Positions 52,872 through 61,379 of a DNA stretch of 62,908 nucleotides are shown here, in pieces. The notes beneath the pieces were generated by a model, which was not told the DNA's origin, ran no database searches, and saw only the letters and a list, made by a program, of their open reading frames with translations. Numbering within the stretch: position 1 is the first letter of the stretch; each line of letters starts with the position of its first letter. This stretch comes from Clostridiales bacterium (GTDB taxonomy: Bacteria > Bacillota > Clostridia > Lachnospirales > Lachnospiraceae): NCBI GenBank assembly GCA_021202015.1, contig JAJQDV010000024.1, positions 1 to 62,908 of the forward strand, given 5' to 3'. Made by a program: the position numbers and the translations under genes.

Positions 52872-54065
52872 ATGATTGCGGAAAAGAAAAAAAGAATTTT
52901 TGACATCATACAGATCGGCTATGCCGGTGATTTCCTGAGCAGGCTCTGCGATGCGCTGATCACGATCGCGATATTGCTGAATCTGTTTATTGCCGTATTT
53001 GATACCTTTGATGTATCAGAGAGTTACGCAGATACATTGAATGTGATCGAAACGATCACGGTCGTCGGTTTCACCGTGGAGTACGCGCTGCGCTTCTGGA
53101 CGGCGGAATACCTGTATCCGGATCGCGGCCTGTGGAAGGCCAGGGGGAGATATATGGTCTCGTTCAACGCGATCATCGATCTCCTGTCTTTTCTGCCTTT
53201 TTACCTGCCTGTTATGTTTCCCGGCGGAATCGTGGCGTTTCGTATGTTCCGTATTATCCGAATCCTGCGCCTGTTCCGCATCAACGCGTACTATGACGCC
53301 CTGAATGTGATCGCGGACGTCCTCAAGCGGAAGCGGGATCAGATCCTGTCTTCCGTATTTATCATTCTGGTTCTTATGGTCGCTTCCTCCCTGTGCATGT
53401 ACGGGCTGGAGCATGAGGCGCAGCCGGAGGTGTTTCAGAATGCCTTTTCGGCTTTCTGGTGGTCGGTGTCCACGCTGCTGACGGTCGGATACGGAGATAT
53501 CTATCCGGTGACGATGGCGGGGCGGTTTTTCGGCATTGTCATCACATTCCTCGGCGTCGGCATGGTGGCGATCCCCACCGGTATCTTATCCGCCGGTTTC
53601 GTGGAGCAGTATACGATACTGAAAAATTCCGTGGATTACCTGATGGAGGAGGAACTGAAGTTCATCCGCCTGAAAGTGGGGGAAGGGCATCCGTGGGCGG
53701 AGAAAAAAGTCATGGATCTCCCGCTTCCGCCGGGGCTGATCCTCGCCGTGATTCAGCGGGACAAAGAGACGATCGTTCCGAGAGGAGATACGGTCATCTG
53801 TTCCGGAGACGTGATCGTCCTCGGCGCGGAGGGCGGATCGGGGGATATCGGCATCACCCTGAAGGAGATCGTGCTCCGCGATCGCCATCCCTGGGTCAAC
53901 TGCGCGATCCGGGATCTGGATATTTCCAGACAGACGCTGATTGTCATGATTCGCCGGGAGGGGAAGGCCATCATTCCGACGGGCAGTACCGTGCTGCAGG
54001 AGAAAGACGCCGTTTTTGTATATTCCAAGAGAAATATCGCGGATGCGCAGAAGATCACGATCTGA
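52872..54065 (+). CDS. Voltage-gated potassium channel with tandem TrkA-C domains
   Basis: A 397-residue six-helix channel. S4 carries regularly spaced arginines (FRMFRIIRILRLFRI, 123-137), and the selectivity filter is TVGYGD (204-209). The cytoplasmic part consists of two TrkA-C/RCK-C-like units (about 262-318 and 335-392) with no TrkA-N Rossmann domain between. It may be gated by voltage and by a small ligand such as a nucleotide. ATG 52872 uses the repeat-derived GGGAGGAG. An upstream extension through the repeat and terminator is rejected. Confidence 0.88.
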   Translation: MIAEKKKRIFDIIQIGYAGDFLSRLCDALITIAILLNLFIAVFDTFDVSESYADTLNVIETITVVGFTVEYALRFWTAEYLYPDRGLWKARGRYMVSFNAIIDLLSFLPFYLPVMFPGGIVAFRMFRIIRILRLFRINAYYDALNVIADVLKRKRDQILSSVFIILVLMVASSLCMYGLEHEAQPEVFQNAFSAFWWSVSTLLTVGYGDIYPVTMAGRFFGIVITFLGVGMVAIPTGILSAGFVEQYTILKNSVDYLMEEELKFIRLKVGEGHPWAEKKVMDLPLPPGLILAVIQRDKETIVPRGDTVICSGDVIVLGAEGGSGDIGITLKEIVLRDRHPWVNCAIRDLDISRQTLIVMIRREGKAIIPTGSTVLQEKDAVFVYSKRNIADAQKITI

Positions 54066-54208
54066 GGGAGCCTTATAAAACAGGCGTAATTGTTCAGTAC
54101 CTTTATAATAAAATATATCTTCCTTTTTGTATGGAAAAGTGATAGAATGACAGCATGGAAATTTAGTGCCGCCCGCTGTTGCGGATGATGAAGAATGATG
54201 GAGCGAAA

Positions 54209-55384
54209 ATGAGCGAGAACAGATGGGACAATGCCGGACAGCAGATCCGGGATGCGGTGGATGACGCGATCTATTACGGGGATTTTACGAATCTGAGCAG
54301 ATCGATCGGAAATGTCATCAATGATACGATAGACACGGTGAAAGGCGGTTCCCGCGAGAAGCGTCAGAGCCGGACGAGCCGTCAGGACGCGTCGGGACAG
54401 GCGCACAGCGCTTCGGGAGCCGGGGATTCGCCTGCTTCTCTGTATGAGAGGCAGCCGGACGGGCAGGTATCTTCTGTTTTGATGTGCGTGATCGGTTCTG
54501 TTTTAACCGTTGTGTTCGGGATCTGTTTTATCGTGTTTCTGATCGTGGTTCTCGCGGGCGGATTTCCCGCGCTGGCCGGTATGATTTTTTTTGCCGTTCT
54601 GACTGTGATCGCGCTCGTGCCGGCGGTACGCGGCAGCTTTCACTGGAGACGGATCCGGCGTTACCGGCGTTATCTAAGAGCGATCCGGCAAAGCGTCAAT
54701 ATTCCGATCCGGGAGCTCGCGGAACGCACGGGGAAGTCTCTGGAGTACACAACGAACGATCTGCTCCGGATGATCGATCTGCACTGGTTCCGCCAGGCGC
54801 ATGTGGATGAGGAGACGCATTATCTGATCCTGTCGGATGCGGCGTATCAGGACTATCTTTCCGCGAAGAGAGATTACACGGACCGGGAGCGCCGTGCCGC
54901 GGAGTCGCAGAAAAAGAACGACGGCCTTTCGCCGGAATGCCGCAGCCTGATAGAAAAGGGAGAGGAGTATATCCGGCATATCCACGAGAGCAATGAGCGG
55001 ATCCCCGGGGAGGAGTTTTCAGCGAAGCTGGATCAGCTGGAGCGCGTGGTGGCGCGTATCTTTGAGGTGGTGCGGGCTCATCCGGAGGTGGCGTCGGATC
55101 TCGATAAGCTGATGAGCTATTACCTTCCGACTACGAAAAAGCTCCTGGACGCTTATCAGGAGTTGGATCGACAGCCGGTGGCGGGGCAGAACATTGCCTC
55201 TTCCAAGCGGGAGATTGAGGAAGCGGTCGACACGCTGAACCAGGCGTTTGAAAAGCTTCTGGACAGCCTGTTTGAGGACAGGGTCTGGGATATCTCTTCC
55301 GATATCTCTGTGCTGCACACGGTTCTGGCGCAGGACGGACTGAAGGAGGGCGCCTTCGAAAAAAAGACAGAATCGAATCATTAA
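54209..55384 (+). CDS. XpaC-family protein
   Basis: A 391-residue protein of the family named for 5-bromo-4-chloroindolyl phosphate hydrolysis (XpaC), whose true function is unknown. A polar N-terminus is followed by two membrane segments (about 90-145) and a long helical cytoplasmic region (200-380), rich in Glu, Asp and Arg. The gene is routinely next to telA, as here (60 bases). Together they are linked to tellurite or toxic-anion tolerance and to cell-envelope stress. Start at ATG 54209 with GGAG. Confidence 0.82.
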   Translation: MSENRWDNAGQQIRDAVDDAIYYGDFTNLSRSIGNVINDTIDTVKGGSREKRQSRTSRQDASGQAHSASGAGDSPASLYERQPDGQVSSVLMCVIGSVLTVVFGICFIVFLIVVLAGGFPALAGMIFFAVLTVIALVPAVRGSFHWRRIRRYRRYLRAIRQSVNIPIRELAERTGKSLEYTTNDLLRMIDLHWFRQAHVDEETHYLILSDAAYQDYLSAKRDYTDRERRAAESQKKNDGLSPECRSLIEKGEEYIRHIHESNERIPGEEFSAKLDQLERVVARIFEVVRAHPEVASDLDKLMSYYLPTTKKLLDAYQELDRQPVAGQNIASSKREIEEAVDTLNQAFEKLLDSLFEDRVWDISSDISVLHTVLAQDGLKEGAFEKKTESNH

Positions 55385-55444
55385 CGGATTTTCGGTATCA
55401 GGTACAACGAATTACGGGAGTATATCATATATAAGGGGGTTCTT

Positions 55445-56602
55445 ATGAGCGTAGAATTAAAAGATTTCACAACGACACCAACGCTGACGTTTGACGCGGG
55501 TCCGGATACACAGGAGCTTCCGGCCGCGCCGGAGGTTTCTTCCGCGATACAGGCGGAGCCGGCTGAAGATTTTCAGGAGAGCAGCCTGACGCCGGAGGAG
55601 CTGAAGATGGTGGATGAGTTTTCAAAGAAAATCGATATCCACAATTCCCAGGCGATCCTGCAGTACGGTGTGGGGACCCAGAAAAAAATGGCGGATTTTT
55701 CCGAGAACGCGCTGAAAACGGTTCGCACGAAGGATCTCGGAGAGGTGGGCGGCATGCTGACCTCTCTGGTGACGGAGCTGAAGAGCTTTGAGATCGAGGA
55801 AAACGAAAAGGGCGTCCGGGGACTTTTCAAGAAATCGTCGAACAAGGCGACCGCCATGCGGGCGAAGTACGCGAAGGCGGAGACGAATATTTCCGAGGTG
55901 TGCCAGGCTCTGGAGAAGCATCAGCAGCAGCTGTTAAAGGATATCGCGATGATGGATAAGCTGTATGAGGTGAACCTGACCTATTTCAAGGAGCTGTCCA
56001 TGTATATTATGGCCGGGAAAAAGAAACTGGCCGAGATACGGGCCGGCGAGCTTGCGGAGGCGGTAGAGAAGGCAAAGCGTTCGAATCTGCCGGAGGACGC
56101 GCAGGCGGCGAAGGATCTGGAGAGCAAATGCGAACGCTTTGAGAAAAAGCTGCATGATCTGGAGCTGACCCGTATCATCAGCATCCAGACGGCTCCGCAG
56201 ATCCGTCTGGTACAGAATAACGATACGCTGATGGCGGAAAAGATTCAGTCGACGATTGTCAACACCATTCCTCTGTGGAAGAGCCAGATGGTACTGGCTC
56301 TGGGCATCGAGCATTCGAACCAGGCGGCGAAGGCGCAGCGCGAGGTCACGGATATGACCAACGAGCTGCTGAAGAAGAACGCCGAGGTTCTGAAGACGGC
56401 GACCATCGAGACGGCGAAGGAGTCCGAGCGCGGAATCGTTGATATCGAGACGCTCAAAGCGACGAATGAGTCCCTGATCTCGACGTTTGATGAAGTAATG
56501 CAGATTCAGAGCGAAGGACGTGAGAAGAGACGGGCTGCGGAGCAGGAGATGATCCGGATCGAGAGCGAATTGAAGGAGAAGCTTCTTCAGATCCGCAGAT
56601 AA
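55445..56602 (+). CDS. telA: Toxic anion resistance protein TelA
   Basis: A 385-residue, highly charged, helical cytoplasmic protein of the TelA/KlaA family. The conserved core runs from VDEFSKKIDIHNSQAILQYG (about 58-77) to VLALGIEHSNQAAKAQREV (about 281-299), mostly coiled coil. The family is associated with tellurite and antimicrobial-peptide tolerance, mechanism unknown. Strong AAGGGGG before the ATG. The gene end is overlapped for 149 bases by the opposite-strand radical SAM frame. Confidence 0.9.
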   Translation: MSVELKDFTTTPTLTFDAGPDTQELPAAPEVSSAIQAEPAEDFQESSLTPEELKMVDEFSKKIDIHNSQAILQYGVGTQKKMADFSENALKTVRTKDLGEVGGMLTSLVTELKSFEIEENEKGVRGLFKKSSNKATAMRAKYAKAETNISEVCQALEKHQQQLLKDIAMMDKLYEVNLTYFKELSMYIMAGKKKLAEIRAGELAEAVEKAKRSNLPEDAQAAKDLESKCERFEKKLHDLELTRIISIQTAPQIRLVQNNDTLMAEKIQSTIVNTIPLWKSQMVLALGIEHSNQAAKAQREVTDMTNELLKKNAEVLKTATIETAKESERGIVDIETLKATNESLISTFDEVMQIQSEGREKRRAAEQEMIRIESELKEKLLQIRR

Positions 56603-57977
56603 GGGTCTTTTCTTTCTCGTAAATTCCCTGTTTCAGTTTATAGTAGTGCGTGCCGGGCGCGTGATCCGCGGCGAATTGAGCGCCGAAAGCGCCGATGTGG
56701 GAGAAAAAGGCGAGCCCGAGGCGGCGGACCGTGTAGCCGGCGCCGAAGATTTTCCCGATGCGGAAGGACGAGGGAAGGTCATAAAAGCTTTTGACTGCGT
56801 GATAAAACTCATTCTGCAGTTCCCAGGCGCTCATGTTTTTGGGCTGAAAGGTGACGTTCATCATATCATACTGTTCCCAGTTGGGGACGAGCATGCGGCC
56901 TTCCTCCTGAAACTGCCGCCATACCGGCGTGCCGGGGTAGGGGGTCAGGACGGCGGGCTGCAGCTGGTAGGCGTCGAGATCTTTCGCAAACTGCACGGCC
57001 TTCCGGATATCGTCGCGGCTGTCCGCGTCGATGCCGAGGACGATGCTCGCGATCAGGCGGATCTTATATTTCCGGCAGGCTTCGGCGGCCCGGATGATGT
57101 CCTCCCGGCGCTGTCCCTTGTGAATTTCATCCAGCGCTTCTTCGTTCAGAGATTCGATGCCGATGAGTACGCGGTTTAAGTGCGCTTTCTCCAGCAGAGT
57201 CAGCAGTTCCGCGTCTTCGGCCATATCGGTACGGCCGAAGAAAAATGTTTCTTTAAACACAAGATCCTCCGCGATCATCCTGCGGCAGATTTCTTTTGCC
57301 CGTTCTTTGTCGGCGGTAAAGTTGTCGTCCTCAAAATTTATATAACGGAATCCCATGGTTTTATATGTTCTTATTTCATCCAGTACGCTTTCCACGCTGC
57401 GCTGCCGATAAGGCGCAAACATCCGGGAGGTGGTGCAGAAGGTACAGCGGCAGGTGCAGCCTCTTGTGGTCATGATATTCGCGCATTCACAGGGGGTTTT
57501 TAAGATGCTGTAGTCGGGCAGGGGGAGGGCATCGAGGTCCTGCGGCGGCTCTGTGCGGATGATCCGGTCCGTGAGGCGTCCTTCCGCGACATCCAGGATG
57601 ACGGATTCTCCCTCCCCCGCTATGACCTGGTCTGCGTGCCCGGCGGCTTCCTCCGGGAGGGCGGAGGCATGGATGCCGCCGATGATGACTCTGGCGTCGG
57701 AGCAGGCGTGGATGATGTCCGCGAGCTCATAGGCTCTCGGGGCGGTCGAGGTCATGGTATAGATACAGAACAGGTCTGCTTTTTTCAGGCATTTCTCCAG
57801 GGGCAGCCGCCCGTTTAATTCTTCGTAAACCTCCACGGTGTGACCGGCTTTTTTCAGGATGCCTCCCAGGATGAGCGGCCCGGTGATGGCGTTCGAGTGA
57901 CCGTAGAATCGGCTCGCAAGACGGTATATGGGAAAACGGCGCAGCGCTGCGGCCGGGGTGATAAAAACAATATACAT
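56454..57977 (-). CDS. B12-binding radical SAM protein
   Basis: A 507-residue enzyme. Residues about 10-130 form a cobalamin-binding domain (IIGGIHASALPEEA), and the radical SAM motif CxxxCxxC is in TTRGCTCRCTFC near residue 157-165. Later GIESLNEEALDEIHKGQ is typical of BchE-like methyltransferases and cyclases. The substrate is unknown. ATG 57977 has AGGAGG upstream; a longer frame is rejected. The last 50 residues, after LKQGIYEKEKT, are read from the antisense of telA and look like random Ser/Arg-rich sequence, so the original stop codon was probably lost. Confidence 0.82.
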   Translation of the reverse strand: MYIVFITPAAALRRFPIYRLASRFYGHSNAITGPLILGGILKKAGHTVEVYEELNGRLPLEKCLKKADLFCIYTMTSTAPRAYELADIIHACSDARVIIGGIHASALPEEAAGHADQVIAGEGESVILDVAEGRLTDRIIRTEPPQDLDALPLPDYSILKTPCECANIMTTRGCTCRCTFCTTSRMFAPYRQRSVESVLDEIRTYKTMGFRYINFEDDNFTADKERAKEICRRMIAEDLVFKETFFFGRTDMAEDAELLTLLEKAHLNRVLIGIESLNEEALDEIHKGQRREDIIRAAEACRKYKIRLIASIVLGIDADSRDDIRKAVQFAKDLDAYQLQPAVLTPYPGTPVWRQFQEEGRMLVPNWEQYDMMNVTFQPKNMSAWELQNEFYHAVKSFYDLPSSFRIGKIFGAGYTVRRLGLAFFSHIGAFGAQFAADHAPGTHYYKLKQGIYEKEKTLICGSEEASPSIRSRSGSSPAPQPVSSHVLRSESALLHQTSRSGTHSSL

Positions 57978-58095
57978 GTCAGTTTCCTCCTGTATACGGT
58001 AAATCTGCGTCAACAGACAAATCTGTACAGAAATAGTATTGACCGCGGAGCATCCGTTATACAAAAAAAGAAAAAGAAAAAACAGGATATCAGGC

Positions 58096-58124
58096 TTTAC
58101 ACAGAAAAAAAAAACTACTATAAT
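58096..58124 (+). promoter_or_regulatory. Promoter of the DUF815 ATPase gene
   Basis: TTTACA (58096-58101), 17 bases including an A tract, TATAAT (58119-58124). Confidence 0.65.
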
Positions 58125-58159
58125 GAAACTCAGGGTGGTGACGGAAAGTGAGTGACAAT

Positions 58160-58198
58160 ATGACAGAAAAAGAAATGGAAGTGCATCATGTACCGTGA
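58160..58198 (+). CDS. Possible leader peptide, 12 residues
   Basis: ATG at 58160 opens a frame MTEKEMEVHHVP that stops at 58198, overlapping the DUF815 start codon (58188) in another frame. GGAAAGTGAG lies upstream. This arrangement could couple translation of the ATPase to the short frame. Short frames are common by chance, so the call is tentative. Confidence 0.3.
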   Translation: MTEKEMEVHHVP

Positions 58199-59498
58199 GA
58201 TCGCAAAATTAATTATGTATGGGGATATGGAAGAGGACTGTCTGCTGTATCAGTTCGGAGAGCTCTTCCGTGATTTTGAGACGGGCTCGCAGGACCGGGC
58301 GGTTCTGACGCGGCGCGTTTACACCCTGATCAAACGTCTGCTGACGGTGGCGACGGATTACGGATTTGACAGGAACCTCTGGCACAATTATCTGGCTTAT
58401 TTTCTGATCACGAATGAGAATCCGTTCAGCCTCACCTGTGAGAAGGTGGGCGCGAACGAGGGGAGCGTCAATCATTTCGCATATAATGACTTCCGGGCGA
58501 TGAAGGCTCTGTTTGACTATGATTTTTCAGATATCGAGGCGGCGCTCGGGGTTGACTGTTTTACGCAGATTTCACATTATCAGGCGATCGAGAAAAAGGA
58601 ACTGATGTATAATAAAAACGTCAGTGAGAAGGTGCGGGAGCTGAGCGGCAGGCTGGAGGAGGCCGCCGATGTACGGGGATTCTTTGATGCCGTGACCGGA
58701 TTTTACAGGGATTACGGCGTGGGCATGTTCGGCCTGAACAAGGCGTTCCGCATTGCCGGGAACGGCGCCGGAGCGCTCCGGTTCCTTCCGATCAATAATA
58801 TGGAAAAGGTCATGCTGGACGACCTGATCGGCTATGAGATCCAGAAAAAGAAGCTCGTGGATAATACCCGCGCGTTTGTGGAGGACCGAAAGGCGAACAA
58901 CGTGCTGCTCTTCGGCGACAGCGGCACCGGAAAGTCCACAAGCATCAAGGCCATTGTCAATGAATTTTATAAAGACGGCCTGCGCATGATCGAGATTTAC
59001 AAGCACCAGTTTCAGGATCTGTCGAATGTGATCGCCGCCGTAAAAAACCGCAATTATAAGTTTATCATCTATATGGATGATCTTTCCTTTGAGGAGTTTG
59101 AGATTGAGTATAAGTTTTTAAAGGCGGTCATCGAGGGCGGTGTGGAGACGAAGCCGGATAATATCCTGATCTACGCGACGTCAAACCGCCGGCATCTCAT
59201 TAAGGAGACCTGGAACGACCGGAACGACATGGAGCGGGAGAACGGCCTGCATCGCTCGGATACCATGCAGGAGAAGCTGTCCCTCGTCAATCGTTTCGGC
59301 GTCACGATCAATTATTCCAGACCTTCGCAGAAGGAATATTTTGAGATCGTGATCGAGCTGGCGCGCCGTGCCGGTATCTCACTGCCGGAGGAGGAGCTTA
59401 CGGCTGAGGCGAATAAATGGGAGTTGTCCCACGGAGGGATCTCGGGGCGTACCGCGCAGCAGTTTGTCAATTATCTGGAGGGTACATACTGCTGCTGA
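58188..59498 (+). CDS. DUF815-family AAA ATPase
   Basis: A 436-residue protein. The P-loop GDSGTGKS is at 243-250, Walker B in KFIIYMDDLSF, and ATSNRRHLI is a sensor-like segment; these define the DUF815 family, found across bacteria without known function. The N-terminal 240 residues are helical and specific to the clostridial branch. The ribosome site is GGAAG close to the ATG. The downstream beta-CASP nuclease gene begins 120 bases on and may share the transcript. Confidence 0.85.
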   Translation: MYREIAKLIMYGDMEEDCLLYQFGELFRDFETGSQDRAVLTRRVYTLIKRLLTVATDYGFDRNLWHNYLAYFLITNENPFSLTCEKVGANEGSVNHFAYNDFRAMKALFDYDFSDIEAALGVDCFTQISHYQAIEKKELMYNKNVSEKVRELSGRLEEAADVRGFFDAVTGFYRDYGVGMFGLNKAFRIAGNGAGALRFLPINNMEKVMLDDLIGYEIQKKKLVDNTRAFVEDRKANNVLLFGDSGTGKSTSIKAIVNEFYKDGLRMIEIYKHQFQDLSNVIAAVKNRNYKFIIYMDDLSFEEFEIEYKFLKAVIEGGVETKPDNILIYATSNRRHLIKETWNDRNDMERENGLHRSDTMQEKLSLVNRFGVTINYSRPSQKEYFEIVIELARRAGISLPEEELTAEANKWELSHGGISGRTAQQFVNYLEGTYCC

Positions 59499-59618
59499 CA
59501 GGGCGCGGCAGCCGGAGAGTGATAAGGCTGCGGACACACCGTCAGGGCGGAGACGGATACGGATTCGCCAAAATGAAGGAGAGAAACAGATTCGCAGAAG
59601 AAAAGGGAGAAGAAACGC

Positions 59619-61220
59619 ATGAGGTTAGAGTTTATCGGCGCGGCTCACGAGGTGACCGGGAGCTGCCATTATCTGGAGTTCGGAGGGAAGCATATCCTGG
59701 TGGACTGCGGTATGGAACAGGGCGCGGATATCTATGAGAATCAGGAGATCCCGGTCAATGCGGCCGCGATCAATTACGTGTTTATCACACACGCCCACAT
59801 TGATCATTCCGGCCTGCTTCCGCTTTTGTATGCGAGAGGGTTTCGCGGCAGGATCTATGCGACGAATGCGACGACGCAGCTGTGCGGAATCATGCTGAAG
59901 GACAGCGCGCACATTCAGGAGTCGGAGGCGGAGTGGAAGAACCGCAAGGCACGGCGCGCGGGGCAGCCGGAGGTGGTTCCGATGTATTCCCTCGCGGACG
60001 CGGAGGGTGTGCTGAAGCATTTTGTACCCTGCCCGTATGATACGGAGACGGAAGTCAGTGATGATCTGAAGGTATGCTTTCGGGATGCCGGACATCTGCT
60101 CGGCTCCTCCTTTATCGAGATGTGGATCACGGAGGGGGAGGAGAGCTGCAAGCTGATATTTTCCGGGGATCTGGGAAACGGCAACCGTGCGCTGATCCGG
60201 GATCCGGAGATTCCGGAGTCGGCGGATTATCTGATTCTGGAATCCACCTACGGCGACCGGCTGCATACGATTCCGCCGGATTATGCCACGGAGCTGGCGA
60301 GGGTTCTCTCCGCGACGTTCTCCAGAGGCGGCAATGTCGTGATCCCGGCTTTTTCCGTGGGACGCACGCAGGAGATGCTGTATTATCTGCGCCAGATCAG
60401 GCAGAGCAATATGCTCCCGACGTTTCCGGATTTTGAAGTCTATGTGGACAGCCCGCTTTCCGTGGAGGCGACCGGTATTTTTAACGAAAATGTCAGCGAA
60501 TGTTTTCGGGAGAAGGATCTGGAAATGATCCGGCAGGGCATCAATCCGATTCAGTTTCCCGGACTGATCAAGTCCGTGACCAGCGCGGACTCGCAGGCGA
60601 TCAATTTCGACAAAAAGCCGAAGGTGATCATCTCCGCGTCCGGGATGTGCGAGGCGGGCCGGATCCGGCACCATTTAAAGCATAATCTCTGGCGGCCGGA
60701 GTGTACCGTCGTGTTTGTCGGCTATCAGGTGCCGGGCACGCTGGGCTACAGCCTGTTAAACGGAGCGGGTGAGGTGAAGCTGTTTGGCGAGACGATCCAG
60801 GTGCAGGCGCAGATTCTGAATCTGCCGGGCATCAGCGGTCATGCCGACCGGGATCATCTCACGGCCTGGGTGCAGGGCATGAAGGAGAAGCCGAAGCGTA
60901 TCTTTGTCGTTCACGGGGAGGATAAGGTGACGGATGAGTTTGCCGCGCATCTGGCCGAAGAGACCGGCATTCCGGCTATCGCGCCCTACAGCGGCGATAT
61001 TTACGATCTGGCACAGGACGCCTGTGTGGTACTCGGCAGCCGGAAGCGGGCGGAGAAGAGAGTGAAGAAGCGGAGTACCTCCTCTGTATTTGAGCGCCTA
61101 CTCGCGGCGGGACAGCGGCTGATCACTGTGATCCAGAAAAACAAAGAGGGAGCGAACAGGGATCTCGCGAAGTTCGCGGATCAGATCAACGCGCTCTGCG
61201 ACAAGTGGGATCGTTCGTAG
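59619..61220 (+). CDS. Beta-CASP metallo-beta-lactamase-fold nuclease
   Basis: A 533-residue protein of the CPSF/YSH1-like RNA-processing group. The metal motif is HAHIDH (58-63), the second site AGHLLGSSFIE, then FSGDLG; the beta-CASP insert and C-terminal KVIISASGMCEAGRIRHHL and VHGE follow. Eukaryotic and archaeal relatives cut mRNA 3' ends; bacterial members are less studied RNases, distinct from RNase J. The C-terminus has about 60 extra basic residues that could bind RNA. The ATG follows AAAAGGGAGAAG. Confidence 0.88.
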   Translation: MRLEFIGAAHEVTGSCHYLEFGGKHILVDCGMEQGADIYENQEIPVNAAAINYVFITHAHIDHSGLLPLLYARGFRGRIYATNATTQLCGIMLKDSAHIQESEAEWKNRKARRAGQPEVVPMYSLADAEGVLKHFVPCPYDTETEVSDDLKVCFRDAGHLLGSSFIEMWITEGEESCKLIFSGDLGNGNRALIRDPEIPESADYLILESTYGDRLHTIPPDYATELARVLSATFSRGGNVVIPAFSVGRTQEMLYYLRQIRQSNMLPTFPDFEVYVDSPLSVEATGIFNENVSECFREKDLEMIRQGINPIQFPGLIKSVTSADSQAINFDKKPKVIISASGMCEAGRIRHHLKHNLWRPECTVVFVGYQVPGTLGYSLLNGAGEVKLFGETIQVQAQILNLPGISGHADRDHLTAWVQGMKEKPKRIFVVHGEDKVTDEFAAHLAEETGIPAIAPYSGDIYDLAQDACVVLGSRKRAEKRVKKRSTSSVFERLLAAGQRLITVIQKNKEGANRDLAKFADQINALCDKWDRS

Positions 61221-61379
61221 CGCGGGGGACAGCGGGGAGTGCGATATAAACGAAGATCGCACAGGCTGTCTGACAGAAACGGCAGTAAAACGGGAGCCCG
61301 GGATTTCAGGCTTCGGTTTTCTGATAAATATTATCGTGTTCCGGAAAACGGACATAAAATGAAAAGGAGAGAAACCTAC

